Assembly (NCBI GenBank): GCA_947599875.1
Contig: CANQFV010000018.1
Coordinates: 1-49,588, forward strand
Direction of reading: 5' to 3'
From: an uncultured Oscillospiraceae bacterium
GTDB taxonomy: Bacteria; Bacillota; Clostridia; Oscillospirales; Oscillospiraceae
DNA: 49,588 nt
Made by a program: the position numbers and the translations under genes. Below the pieces are notes generated by a model. That model did no database searches. It was not told where the DNA came from and saw nothing but the letters and a program-made list of their open reading frames with translations. Each line of letters begins with the position of its first letter. The first letter of the stretch is position 1. Below, in pieces: positions 9,018 to 17,110 of the stretch.

Positions 9018-9670
9018 TTCTTCGCTCCGTTCACGGCAAGATAATCTTTGATGCGCCGGACGTTCTGGGCATTCTCCGGCTTCTCCTCCAGGTATTCGAT
9101 GATGTCGTACACATCCACCACGGAGTACACCGGGAAGCCGAACTCCTCCTGGATCTCCTCCATAGCGCCCTTGTCGGTCTTGCCCCGCTCCCCGCGGTTG
9201 ACCATGATGAGGCAGGCCGCCACCTTCGTGCCCTCAAGCTGGGATAAAATCTCCATGCTCTCCCGGATGGCCGTCCCGGCGGTGATCACGTCCTCGGTGA
9301 TGACGATCTCCTCCCCGGGCTGCGGCTTCCAGCCCACGATGGTGCCGCCCTCGCCGTGGTCCTTGGCCTCCTTGCGGTTAAAGCAGAAGGGCACGCTGAG
9401 CCCCTCCCGGGCCAGCGCCCCGGCCACGGACACGGCGATGGGGATGCCCTTGTACGCCGGCCCGAAGAGGACAGTCTTCCGCCGGCCCAGATGCTCCAAA
9501 TACGCCCTGGCGTAAAACTCCCCCAGGCGCATGATCTGCTCCCCGGTCTTGATGTCCCCGGCGTTGATGAAGTAGGGGATCTTCCGCCCGGACTTGGCGG
9601 TGAAGTCCCCGAACTTCAGTACCCCCGCCGACTCTAAAAATTCGATGAATTCGTGCTTGTAGGTTTCCAT
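9014..9670 (-). CDS. pyrE: Orotate phosphoribosyltransferase
   Basis: 218 residues with the PRPP-binding motif [16 protein letters not shown] (123-138) and the flexible-loop segment [11 protein letters not shown]. It transfers phosphoribose from PRPP to orotate to give OMP, the substrate of PyrF. AGGAGG stands 9 nt before the ATG. A 343-nt spacer filled with short palindromic repeats separates it from the upstream HAD gene, the only real break in the otherwise overlapping pyr operon. A separate promoter there is possible but none was recognised. Confidence 0.95.
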   Translation of the reverse strand: METYKHEFIEFLESAGVLKFGDFTAKSGRKIPYFINAGDIKTGEQIMRLGEFYARAYLEHLGRRKTVLFGPAYKGIPIAVSVAGALAREGLSVPFCFNRKEAKDHGEGGTIVGWKPQPGEEIVITEDVITAGTAIRESMEILSQLEGTKVAACLIMVNRGERGKTDKGAMEEIQEEFGFPVYSVVDVYDIIEYLEEKPENAQNVRRIKDYLAVNGAKK

Positions 9671-9735
9671 ATGCTTATTCCTCCTGTGGATTTTGCTATT
9701 GAATGAGCTTGTCCAATTCCCCTCTGTCGTCCGGC

Positions 9736-9920
9736 AAACGGGCCGATGAGGTCATCGGCCCCTACGGCAAAACTGGGGATTGCGCGATTTTAAGGGGCAT
9801 TGTCACATAAAAAAGGTTTCTCCCAGAATTTCCATCCGGGTTGATGTAGGGGCCGCCGCCCACGGCGGCCCGCATCCCCCAAACCTCGCCGTAGGGGCCG
9901 CCGCCCACGGCGGCCCGCTT
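9736..9920. repeat. GGGCCGATGA and GGGCCGCC palindromes inside the pyr operon
   Basis: One GGGCCGATGAGGTCATCGGC palindrome (about 9740) and two GTAGGGGCCGCCGCCCACGG palindromes (9846 and 9891) lie between pyrE and the HAD gene. If transcribed they form strong hairpins that may limit or protect the downstream mRNA. Confidence 0.8.
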
Positions 9921-9926
9921 ATGGGG

Positions 9927-10571
9927 TCAATGTAAAAGGATTTCTTCCATCTCCGTCAGATCCCCGGCCAGGTACTTCGCCCCCGCCGTCTCCAGCTCCT
10001 CCCTTGTCCCGTAGCCCCAGAGGACGCCCACGGTGTCCAGGCCGTTTGCCCTGGCCCCCTCCACGTCGTGGCGGCGGTCCCCCACCATCAGCGCCCGGGA
10101 GGGGTCGGAAATCCCGCTCTCCTCAATGGCCCGGGCCACAATGGCCGCCTTCCCGGCGCGGCGCTCGTCCATCGGCGCGCCGAAGAGGCCGGTGAAATAC
10201 CGGGCCAGGTCAAACCGCTCCATGATCCGCAGGGCGAACTTCTCCGGCTTGGACGTGGCTAAAATCAGGGAAATTCCGGCCTTTTGGAGGCGCTCCAGGG
10301 CCCTCTCGATTCCGGGGTAGGGCACATTCTCCATCCAGCCCCGGGGCTCAAAATACCCCCGGAAGGCGGCGACCGCCTCCTCCATCCGCTCCTCCGGGAT
10401 GCCGTACCGCTGAAAGCTCTCGTAGAGGGGCGGGCCGATAAAGCCGGTGAGGCTCTCGGGGTCCGCCTGGATCCCGAAATGCCGGAGGGCGCAGGCGGCG
10501 GAGCGGGTGATGCCCACCTTGGGATCCGTCAGCGTCCCGTCCAGATCAAAGAGGGCAAACTCCACGGCCAT
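9927..10571 (-). CDS. HAD-family hydrolase, 5'-nucleotidase/phosphoglycolate phosphatase-like
   Basis: 214 residues. The ATG at 10571 overlaps the pyrF stop as TGATG, so the 8-codon longer frame was rejected. HAD motifs: FDLDGTLTD (8-16, nucleophile D9 and acid D11), a Ser/Thr motif with ATSKPEKF, and MVGDRRHDVEGA with paired acidic residues. A helical cap domain sits between motifs 1 and 2 (subclass IA). The closest family by sequence feel is the group of small 5'-nucleotidase-like HADs often labelled phosphoglycolate phosphatase. Being coupled inside the pyr operon right after pyrF suggests action on UMP, OMP or a damaged pyrimidine nucleotide (inference). Confidence 0.85.
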   Translation of the reverse strand: MAVEFALFDLDGTLTDPKVGITRSAACALRHFGIQADPESLTGFIGPPLYESFQRYGIPEERMEEAVAAFRGYFEPRGWMENVPYPGIERALERLQKAGISLILATSKPEKFALRIMERFDLARYFTGLFGAPMDERRAGKAAIVARAIEESGISDPSRALMVGDRRHDVEGARANGLDTVGVLWGYGTREELETAGAKYLAGDLTEMEEILLH

Positions 10572-11269
10572 CAGTCTACAAACTCCCGGACGCACCGCAG
10601 GTATGCCGCCTCCGGATCGGGGGCGGCGGTGATGGGCCGTCCCACCACGATGTAGTCGGAGCCGATGCTCTTGGCCTGCTCCGGGGTCATGACCCGCTTC
10701 TGGTCCCCCGCGTCCCCGTCGGCAAAGCGCACCCCGGGGGTGACGGTGACAAAGCCTGCGCCGCAGCTCTCGTGGACGATTCGGGCCTCCAGGGGGGAGC
10801 AGACCACCCCGTCCAGCCCTGCGGCGGCGGCGTTTTTGGCGTAGCGGATCACCGTCTCCGGCAGCTGCCCGCCGATGCCCAGCTCGTTTGCCATCACGTC
10901 CTGGGAGATGCTGGTGAGCATGGTGACGGCGATGAGCAGGGGCCGCGTCCCGTCCGGGCGCGTCAGCCCCTCCAGGGCGTACTTCATCATCTCCGTCCCG
11001 CCGCCGGCGTGGAGATTGGTCATATCCACGTCAAGGCGGGCGAGAACGGCCATCGCCTTCTTTACGGTGTTGGGGATGTCGTGGAGCTTCAGATCCAAAA
11101 AGATCCTGTGTCCCCGCTCCTTGATCTTCTTCACGATCTCCGGCCCCTCGGCGTAATAAAGCTCCATGCCGATCTTCACAAAGGGCCTGGCCGAGCCGAA
11201 TTTGTCCAGAAACGCCAAGGTCTCCCTGGCGCCGGCAAAGTCGCAGGCCACGATCACATCCTTACCCAT
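10571..11269 (-). CDS. pyrF: Orotidine 5'-phosphate decarboxylase
   Basis: 232 residues. The catalytic signature [13 protein letters not shown] (57-69) contains the Asp-Lys-Asp network around K61, and the C-terminal phosphate-binding motif is YIVVGRPIT. It decarboxylates OMP to UMP. The gene overlaps the end of pyrD by 8 nt and is followed by the coupled HAD gene. It is the short bacterial class. Confidence 0.97.
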   Translation of the reverse strand: MGKDVIVACDFAGARETLAFLDKFGSARPFVKIGMELYYAEGPEIVKKIKERGHRIFLDLKLHDIPNTVKKAMAVLARLDVDMTNLHAGGGTEMMKYALEGLTRPDGTRPLLIAVTMLTSISQDVMANELGIGGQLPETVIRYAKNAAAAGLDGVVCSPLEARIVHESCGAGFVTVTPGVRFADGDAGDQKRVMTPEQAKSIGSDYIVVGRPITAAPDPEAAYLRCVREFVD

Positions 11270-12179
11270 GATGCGCTCCTCCTATGATATCCGTTAGATT
11301 TTCTATGTGCAGCCGCTCCATGACCAGGGGCAGCTCCTCCACGATCTTCTTTGACGCCAGGGGATCCACTAAGTTGGCGGCCCCCACCTCCACCGCCGTG
11401 GCGCCGGCCAGCATCATCTCGATGACGTCCTCCGCGGTGCTAACGCCGCCCATGCCGATAATGGGGATCCCCACGGCCTCATACACCTGCCACACCATCC
11501 GCAGGGCCACCGGGAACACCGCGGGGCCTGAGAGGCCGCCGGTTACGTTGCGGATCACCGGGGCGCGGCGTTTTAAGTCGATGCGCATCCCCATCAGGGT
11601 GTTGATCAGGCTCACGCCGTCCGCCCCGGCGTCCTCGCAGGCCCGGGCGATGGCGGCGATGTCCGTGACGTTGGGGGACAGCTTCATGTACACCGGCTTT
11701 TTCGTGACGGCCTTCACCGCTCTTGTCACCTCTGCGGCGCTCTCCGGGCTCGTCCCGAAGCTCATGCCGCCGTTGTGGACGTTGGGGCAGGAGATGTTCA
11801 CCTCGATGAGCCCGACCCCCTCCTCCCTGTCGATGCGCTCACACACCTGGGCGTACTCGTCAAGGGAGAAGCCGGAGATATTGGCCACCACGGGCTTGTG
11901 AAAGACCTGCCGCAGCCGGGGAAGCTCCTCCGAAATCACCTTGTCTATGCCGGGATTTTGCAGGCCCACGGCGTTGAGCATCCCGGAGGCCGTCTCCGCG
12001 ATGCGCGGCGGCTCGTTGCCGAAACGCGGCTCCCGGGTGGTGCCCTTGAAGGAGAAGGACCCCAGGATGTTGATGTCGTAGATCTGGGCAAACTCGTACC
12101 CGTATCCGAAGGTTCCGCTGGCGGGGATCACGGGGTTGTCCAGGGTGAGACCCGACAGCGTGACGCTTGTGTTTACCAT
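11262..12179 (-). CDS. pyrD: Dihydroorotate dehydrogenase, NAD-linked (type 1B) catalytic subunit
   Basis: 305 residues. FMN-barrel protein with the class 1 active-site cysteine in [11 protein letters not shown] (C131), and [20 protein letters not shown] for FMN phosphate binding. The neighbouring PyrK identifies it as type 1B, which passes electrons from dihydroorotate through FMN, then an iron-sulfur cluster and FAD, to NAD+. It overlaps pyrK by 7 nt. This cytoplasmic form suits an anaerobe. Confidence 0.96.
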   Translation of the reverse strand: MVNTSVTLSGLTLDNPVIPASGTFGYGYEFAQIYDINILGSFSFKGTTREPRFGNEPPRIAETASGMLNAVGLQNPGIDKVISEELPRLRQVFHKPVVANISGFSLDEYAQVCERIDREEGVGLIEVNISCPNVHNGGMSFGTSPESAAEVTRAVKAVTKKPVYMKLSPNVTDIAAIARACEDAGADGVSLINTLMGMRIDLKRRAPVIRNVTGGLSGPAVFPVALRMVWQVYEAVGIPIIGMGGVSTAEDVIEMMLAGATAVEVGAANLVDPLASKKIVEELPLVMERLHIENLTDIIGGAHHG

Positions 12180-12898
12180 GCCAGCTCCTCCTTTACAAAT
12201 ACCGGCCCGTCCTTGCAGACCCGCTTATGTCCCGTCTTTGTCCGGCATGTGCAGCCCATGCACGCCCCGAAGCCGCAGCCCATCCGCTCCTCTAAGGAGA
12301 ACTGGCCGGATGTGACGGACTTTTGAAACACCGCCCGCATCATGGCCTCCGGCCCGCAGGTGTAATAATAGGTGTAGCCGCCGTCCATCGCGTCCGTGAC
12401 AAAGCCCCTCACCCCCCGGCTCCCGTCCACGGTGGTGACGGTGACGGGGACGCCCAGGGCCTGAAATTCCTCCGGGTAGAAGACCTCGTCCGCCGTGTTG
12501 AAGCCCAGGATCGCCCGGGGGCGCTTCCCCTCCGCCAGCAGCCTCTTTGCCAGGGCGTACAGGGGCGGGACGCCCGCGCCGCCGCCGATGAGCAGCGGCC
12601 GCTCCCCGGAGGGGGCGGTGTCGTAGCCGTTTCCGAGGCCGGTGAGGACGTCAAGCGCCGCCCCCGGTGTGAGCCCCGCCATATATTCGGTTCCGTGGCC
12701 CACCACCTTATAAATCAGTGTGAGCCTTCCCGGCGCGAAGTCGCACACGGAGATGGGCCGCCGCAGGTAGTACCCCGGCAGCCGGATGTCCACAAACTGC
12801 CCCGGCCGGATCTCCCCCGTCTCCCCGGTCAGCACCATCTCATAAGTATTTTTCCCGATCTCCCGGTTGCTTTGGATGACAAGCTGGGCATCTGTCAT
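12173..12898 (-). CDS. pyrK: Dihydroorotate dehydrogenase electron-transfer subunit
   Basis: 241 residues from the ATG at 12898, which overlaps the pyrC stop (ATGA); the longer frame of 22 extra codons lies inside pyrC and was rejected. Ferredoxin-reductase fold: FAD motif RRPISVCDF, an NAD-binding part (LLIGGGAGVPPLYALA) and a C-terminal 2Fe-2S site with C208, C213, C216 and C228 in CX4CX2CX11C spacing. It partners PyrD and uses NAD+ as acceptor. Confidence 0.96.
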   Translation of the reverse strand: MTDAQLVIQSNREIGKNTYEMVLTGETGEIRPGQFVDIRLPGYYLRRPISVCDFAPGRLTLIYKVVGHGTEYMAGLTPGAALDVLTGLGNGYDTAPSGERPLLIGGGAGVPPLYALAKRLLAEGKRPRAILGFNTADEVFYPEEFQALGVPVTVTTVDGSRGVRGFVTDAMDGGYTYYYTCGPEAMMRAVFQKSVTSGQFSLEERMGCGFGACMGCTCRTKTGHKRVCKDGPVFVKEELAW

Positions 12899-14172
12899 TT
12901 CTCTTCCCTCCAGACGATCTCCCCGCCGGCCACGGTCATCAGGCACCGGCCGTAGACCTTCCACCCCGCGAAGGGCGTGGCCCGGCCCATGCTCAGGAAG
13001 GTGGACGGGTCGATCTCATATTCCTTTTCCAGATCAAATACGGCGAGATTCGCCTGCGTCCCCTGGCGGATCTCCCCGCCGGGGAGGCCGAACCGTCTGG
13101 CCGGCGCGGCGCTCATCCGGTCCACCAGCTCCGCCAGGGTCAGCTTCCGCCCCAGGACGAGCTTGGTGTAGATCACCGGGAAGGCGCACTCCAGCCCCAC
13201 GATGCCGTTCAGACTCCCGGCAAGTCCCCGGGACTTCTCCTGGGCCGAGTGGGGGGCGTGATCCGTGGCTATCATGTCCACCGTCCCGTCCCGGAGTCCC
13301 TCCAGCAGCGCCTCCCGGTCCTCCGCCGACCGGATGGGAGGATTCATGCGGAACCGTCCGTCGTCCTCCAGATCCCCGTCCGTCAGCGTCAGGTTGTGGG
13401 GCGTGGCCTCGCATGTCACATCCAGCCCCCGGTCCTTGGCCCGGCGCACAAGCTCCACCGTCTCCAGGGTGGAGACGTGGCAGACGTGGTAGGCGCACCC
13501 CGTCTCCGCCACGAGCCTGAGATCCCGTTCCACCTGCCGCCACTCGCTCTGCGGGTCGTTGCCCAGGACTCTCAGCCTCCGGGCACAGCTCCCCGCGTGG
13601 GCGGCCCAGCCGCGCAGAAGGAGCCTCTCGTCCTCCGCGTGGGCGGCGATGGGCTTGTCCAGCTCCCGGGCCGCCATCATGGCCCGGCGCATCATGTCCT
13701 CCGCCTGAACGCCCCGGCCGTCGTCGGAGAAGCCCGCCACATAGGGGGCAAGCCCCTCCAGATCCGCAAGCTCCAGGCCCCGCTCCCCCCGGGTTATCGC
13801 CCCGAAGGGCCGCACAGCCACGGCGGCGTCCCGGCGGATGATCTCCAGCTCCGCCTCCAGCGCCTCCGGCGAGTCCGGCACCGGCGACAGGTTGGGCATG
13901 GCACACACAGCCGTGTACCCGCCCCGCGCCGCCGCCATCGTCCCGGTTCGCACCGTCTCCTTGTAGCCGAACCCCGGCTCCCGCAGGTGGACGTGGGGAT
14001 CCACAAGCCCCGGCAGGGCATACGCCCCGTGAAAATCAAAAACGGCAGCGTCACCGCCAACGGAAAGGCCCAGGCCCACGGCGGCAACGATGCCATCGGA
14101 AATCCATATGTCCGCCTTGTGAAAGGCGTTGTCCTGCCGGTATACATTCAGGTTCTTGAGAAGGTAGTTCAT
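12895..14172 (-). CDS. pyrC: Dihydroorotase
   Basis: 425 residues from the ATG at 14172, preceded by AAGGAGG at 7-nt spacing; the open frame extends 47 codons upstream without a ribosome site and through leader hairpins. Amidohydrolase motifs: DPHVHLREPG (59-68; H60 and H62 bind zinc) and ATDHAPHS near the C-terminus. It closes carbamoyl-aspartate to dihydroorotate. First gene of the pyr operon. No pyrR, uracil permease or carAB gene is nearby, so regulation must be by another route or from elsewhere. Confidence 0.95.
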   Translation of the reverse strand: MNYLLKNLNVYRQDNAFHKADIWISDGIVAAVGLGLSVGGDAAVFDFHGAYALPGLVDPHVHLREPGFGYKETVRTGTMAAARGGYTAVCAMPNLSPVPDSPEALEAELEIIRRDAAVAVRPFGAITRGERGLELADLEGLAPYVAGFSDDGRGVQAEDMMRRAMMAARELDKPIAAHAEDERLLLRGWAAHAGSCARRLRVLGNDPQSEWRQVERDLRLVAETGCAYHVCHVSTLETVELVRRAKDRGLDVTCEATPHNLTLTDGDLEDDGRFRMNPPIRSAEDREALLEGLRDGTVDMIATDHAPHSAQEKSRGLAGSLNGIVGLECAFPVIYTKLVLGRKLTLAELVDRMSAAPARRFGLPGGEIRQGTQANLAVFDLEKEYEIDPSTFLSMGRATPFAGWKVYGRCLMTVAGGEIVWREEK

Positions 14173-14190
14173 AATGCCTCCTTTTTTAGA

Positions 14191-14236
14191 CGCCCCCAAG
14201 GGGGCGCGGGAAGTGCGGCGCCGGCCGTCAGCGCCG
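14191..14236 (-). promoter_or_regulatory. Leader hairpins in front of pyrC
   Basis: Two stems upstream of the pyrC ribosome site: CGCCCCC/GGGGGCG with a 2-nt loop (14191-14206), 10 nt from the AAGGAGG, and CGGCGC/GCGCCG (14216-14236). They could control entry of ribosomes or polymerase, but there is no U-tract and no recognisable PyrR-binding loop. A clear promoter was not found in 14240-14400. Confidence 0.35.
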
Positions 14237-14384
14237 GAGCTGTGAGGTCTGTGCTTTTGATGCGGGAAAAACCGCCCCCCAGTCCCGCCTTTACGGGAGT
14301 CTGGAGACGGCATACCGGGGCCCCAACATGAAGCATCGGCAGCTTACGATGTTATCAAAAAATCTTCCGTCTTTTGCGTAGGTG

Positions 14385-14457
14385 GGACAGCAGGGACGGT
14401 TTTTTTGTCACACCGCAGGTGGGACTAAAGAACCGTCCCCGCGTCACACCGGCTTCC
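14385..14457. repeat. GGACGGTT inverted repeat upstream of pyrC
   Basis: Arms CAGGGACGG and GAACCGTCCCC flank TTTTTTGTCACACCGCAGG...; outer edges GGTGGGACAG and GCGTCACACCGGCTTCC. A degenerate further copy (CCGCCCCCCAGTCCCGCC) lies at about 14272. The gap 14240-14500 shows nothing else. Confidence 0.8.
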
Positions 14458-14501
14458 GGAAAACGCACGCCGCCGCCGTTCCCCGTGCCCCAAGAACGCG
14501 C

Positions 14502-14906
14502 CACACCACCGTGTGGCTGCATAAACCAATTCGTCCAGAAAACCTCCGGGGGACTCCCCGGGGGTGTCTCCAGTAGGGGGCCGCAGCCCCCTAACTGGTC
14601 GTTTTTAAAAGGGGGTCCAGGGGGGAAGATCGAAATCCCCCCTGGTCGGTTTCTCTCTTTGGTTCTTTTCTCTCTTTGACGAAATCAAAGAGAGAAAGAA
14701 CAAATCCCCGTCCGCCCTACGGGCGGACACCTCATTCCCCCGTGGGGGGAACCACCCGGCATCAGAAACGCCCTCCGCCCTTCGGGCGGACATCTTTTTC
14801 CCCCTCCGGGGGGAAAGCCCCGTCCCCCTCCGGGGGACTTCTCCGCTCCGCCCTTCGGGCGGACATCCTTTTCCCCCGTCGGGGGAACCACCCCCCTGCG
14901 GGGGGA
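14502..14906 (-). repeat. Multi-hairpin gene-end element, copy 1 (after the aminotransferase)
   Basis: From the gene end outwards: several GTCCGCCC-TTCG-GGGCGGAC stems alternating with CCCCC/GGGGG stems, a long stem around TTTCTCTCTTTG / CAAAGAGAGAAA, a GGGGGATTTCGAT...TCCCCCCTGG segment, CCAGTAGGGGGCC/CAGCCCCCTAACTGG, CCCCGGGGAGTCCCCC, and ACACCACCGTGTGG. It touches the stop codon. Same family as 29419-29740 and 42471-42774; this copy has extra CCGCCC/CCCCC modules. Confidence 0.8.
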
Positions 14907-16157
14907 TTAACTATGCCGTTCTCTTACCACCATGAACGCCTCATCCGCAATCTCCAGCGTGTCCTCAATGTCCTCGTCGGTGAGGCTTGCGTTGATGAAG
15001 TGGTTGTGGTGGTTGGTGAAGAACACCCCGCGCTTGACGCACTCCGCGATCCACTCCTGGTGGAGCATGAGGGTGGGGTCGTCGGCGATGCGCAGGTAGA
15101 ACAGGCTGGGCACGCCGGAGACGTGCAGGTCAAAGCCGTACTTCAGGGCCGTGGTGATCAGCCCCTTCTTCAGCTTGGTGCCCTGGTCGATGAGCAGCTG
15201 GGGGCAGCCCAGGCGCTTCATCTTATTGATGCAGGCGATCCCGGCGGCGAAGGGCACGGCGCTCATCCAGTAGGAGCCGGTGAAGCTCAGGGACGACACG
15301 GAGTTCTTCAAAAACTCCCTGCCGCACAGGGCCGACACGTTGTACCCGTTGGCCAGGGCCTTGCAGAAGCAGATGAGATCCGCCTTGAACCCGAAGTAGT
15401 GGTCGGATCCCGCCAGATCCAGGCGGAAGCCGGCGCGCACGTCGTCGATGATCAGCACCGTACCTGTGTCGTCGCACAGCTTGCGCACCTTCTGCCAGAA
15501 GCCGGGGGCGGGCAGCTGGTTGTCCGCGAAGTTCCCGTGCATATAGGGCTGGGCGATGATGCAGGCGATCTCCCCCTTGTTCTGCTCGAACACCTCGGAG
15601 AGTCCGTCAAAGTCGTTCCAGTCCACATACAGGTTGTTGGCCACGTCCTCCTCCAAGATTCCGGCGTAGTCGATCTTCTGGGTCCAGGGGGAGACGCCGT
15701 GGTAGTAGCCCTTGAAGAAGACGATCTTCTTCCTGTGGGTGTAGGCCCTGGCGGTCATCACGGCGCAGGTCGTCACGTCGTTGCCGTTCTTGGCGAAAAA
15801 CGCCCAGTCGGCGCAGTCCACCGTCTCCACCAAAAGATCGGCAAAGTCGATCATCACGGGGTTGGGCAGGGTGGTGCAGTCGGAAATCGCCCGCTGACGG
15901 GCCGCGGCCTCGTCCACCTCCGGGTCGTTGTAGCCCAGCACGTTGGGGCCGTAGGCGGCCATATAGTCGATATACTTGTTTCCGTCCAGATCCCACAGAT
16001 AGCTGCCCTGGGCCTTGGAGGAGTACAGGGGGAACGCCTCCACCGGCACATAACAGCCCTCCGCCGGCCCCTGATGGCCGTAGATCCCGGAGGGGATCAC
16101 CTGGCAGGCCCGCTCAAAGGCCGCCCTGGATTTGGGGTACTCGTAAACCTTCCTCAT
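14907..16157 (-). CDS. Class III aminotransferase family protein (glutamate-1-semialdehyde aminomutase-like fold)
   Basis: 416 residues. PLP fold-type I enzyme: the Asp that binds the pyridine nitrogen is in IIDDVRAGFR (D239), and the Schiff-base Lys is K266 in FCKALANGYNVSAL. The N-terminal ...YLWDLDGNKYIDYMAAYGPNVLGYNDPE is typical of the acetylornithine/GSA group. The residue context differs from HemL (no GGGLPVGA after the Lys), and there are no heme genes nearby, so HemL is unlikely. The ribosome site GAGGTGAGG precedes the ATG. It is cotranscribed (9-nt gap) after a gene for a tandem SCP2-like protein. Substrate unknown; the partner suggests a hydrophobic or amino-acid-like ligand (inference). 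Confidence 0.8.
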   Translation of the reverse strand: MRKVYEYPKSRAAFERACQVIPSGIYGHQGPAEGCYVPVEAFPLYSSKAQGSYLWDLDGNKYIDYMAAYGPNVLGYNDPEVDEAAARQRAISDCTTLPNPVMIDFADLLVETVDCADWAFFAKNGNDVTTCAVMTARAYTHRKKIVFFKGYYHGVSPWTQKIDYAGILEEDVANNLYVDWNDFDGLSEVFEQNKGEIACIIAQPYMHGNFADNQLPAPGFWQKVRKLCDDTGTVLIIDDVRAGFRLDLAGSDHYFGFKADLICFCKALANGYNVSALCGREFLKNSVSSLSFTGSYWMSAVPFAAGIACINKMKRLGCPQLLIDQGTKLKKGLITTALKYGFDLHVSGVPSLFYLRIADDPTLMLHQEWIAECVKRGVFFTNHHNHFINASLTDEDIEDTLEIADEAFMVVRERHS

Positions 16158-16166
16158 ATCCTCACC

Positions 16167-16919
16167 TCACGCCAGATACATGGACACTCTGTCCAGTATA
16201 CGGTTCACATTGTCCACCATCGAGATCATGCCGCCGATGCGCACCTTCCCCAGGCCCACGCACACCACCGCGTTGACCTTTCCGTCAAACAGGTCCCGGG
16301 CGTCGCGCATGTTGGAGAACACCATGTAGCTTGTGGGGTTGTCCACCGGGGCGTGGATGGCGGTGAGCTTGTGGTCCCGGGCGTGAACAGCCCCCTCGGG
16401 GCCGCCCTGGATGGCCACGCGCACATCCCCGTCCACGATATAGGAGGCGCTGGCCCTGCCCACCTTGTCCACGTTGCCGATCTGTGCCACGGCGTCCAGG
16501 ATCAGGTGGAACATGATAGCGGTGCTGACGGTAAAGAAGCTCTCGTCCTCCAGGGAGCCCTCCGCCGGCCGGAGATACGCGGTGAGCTTGTCCGTCAGGG
16601 CCGTAAATTCGTGGAGGAGAAAGCCGATCTTCGTAAAGCCCTTGCTGGGGATGGGTGTCACCGTCCCGTCGATCAGGCCGTTGAATTTCCGGCAGGAAGA
16701 AAACGGCAGCCGGATATCGCACCGGTCAATGCCCGGGGTGACGGTACACGCCCCGCCGGAGAATCGGATCGTCCCCTCCGGCCCGTCCTTGACGGCGATG
16801 CCGATGGAGATCTCCTTCCCCTGGATCAGCTTCCCGCACTCCTCGTCCAGCCGGCACAGCTGCGAAAGCCCGCCCAGCACGGCGAAGAGATTGATATACG
16901 CCAATGTCCTCTCGTCCAA
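16167..16919 (-). CDS. Unknown protein with two SCP2-like halves
   Basis: 250 residues, no signal peptide or membrane helix. Not a firmly recognised family. Two halves share a layout: residues about 42-115 (KDGPEGTIRF ... FSSCRKFNGLIDG ... SKGFTKIGFLLHEFTAL) and about 171-250 (QGGPEGAVHA ... FSNMRDARDLFDG ... GLGKVRIGGMISMVDNV). Each resembles an SCP2/sterol-carrier-like fold, with a G-P-E-G turn, a region resembling the DxxxLxxGK/G helix and a closing helix. This fold holds hydrophobic ligands. The start is TTG at 16919 with GGGAGG 9 nt upstream. It is the first gene of a two-gene operon with the class III aminotransferase. A ligand-binding or scaffold role for that enzyme is inference. Confidence 0.65.
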   Translation of the reverse strand: MDERTLAYINLFAVLGGLSQLCRLDEECGKLIQGKEISIGIAVKDGPEGTIRFSGGACTVTPGIDRCDIRLPFSSCRKFNGLIDGTVTPIPSKGFTKIGFLLHEFTALTDKLTAYLRPAEGSLEDESFFTVSTAIMFHLILDAVAQIGNVDKVGRASASYIVDGDVRVAIQGGPEGAVHARDHKLTAIHAPVDNPTSYMVFSNMRDARDLFDGKVNAVVCVGLGKVRIGGMISMVDNVNRILDRVSMYLA

Positions 16920-17050
16920 AAAAGTTCGCCTCCCGTTTCATCTTGCCGCCCCGGCGCCTTGCCGGGGCGAAATGGCCCCCGCCCGAGGGCAGTGGGGCAG
17001 TTTTCCGCGCTTTTTGGCCGGCGGCGCCGCGCCGCCGGCCGGTCAAAGTC

Positions 17051-17079
17051 ATTATAGCCTGTTTGCCGGACGTTTGCAA
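17051..17079 (-). promoter_or_regulatory. Promoter of the SCP2-like/aminotransferase operon
   Basis: TTGCAA (17074-17079), 17-nt spacer, TATAAT (17051-17056) on the minus strand. The roughly 125-nt leader carries two very GC-rich hairpins (about 17019-17043 and 16948-16969), possible targets of post-transcriptional control. Confidence 0.75.
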
Positions 17080-17110
17080 GGGGCCAGGGGCAGAAAACCC
17101 TTGTCAAAGG

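Noticed and set aside
14240-14460. PyrR attenuator for the pyr operon
   Set aside because: Hairpins exist but no PyrR-binding loop motif, no terminator U-tract before pyrC and no pyrR gene are visible.
14907-16157. Glutamate-1-semialdehyde aminomutase (hemL)
   Set aside because: The residues after the PLP lysine and the lack of any heme gene nearby argue against HemL; only the class III fold is claimed.
14676-17057. Long plus-strand open frame (793 codons) opposite the aminotransferase and SCP2-like genes
   Set aside because: It is the complement of two well-supported genes, starts inside a repeat element, has no ribosome site and no recognisable domain. Long antisense frames are expected in GC-rich DNA.
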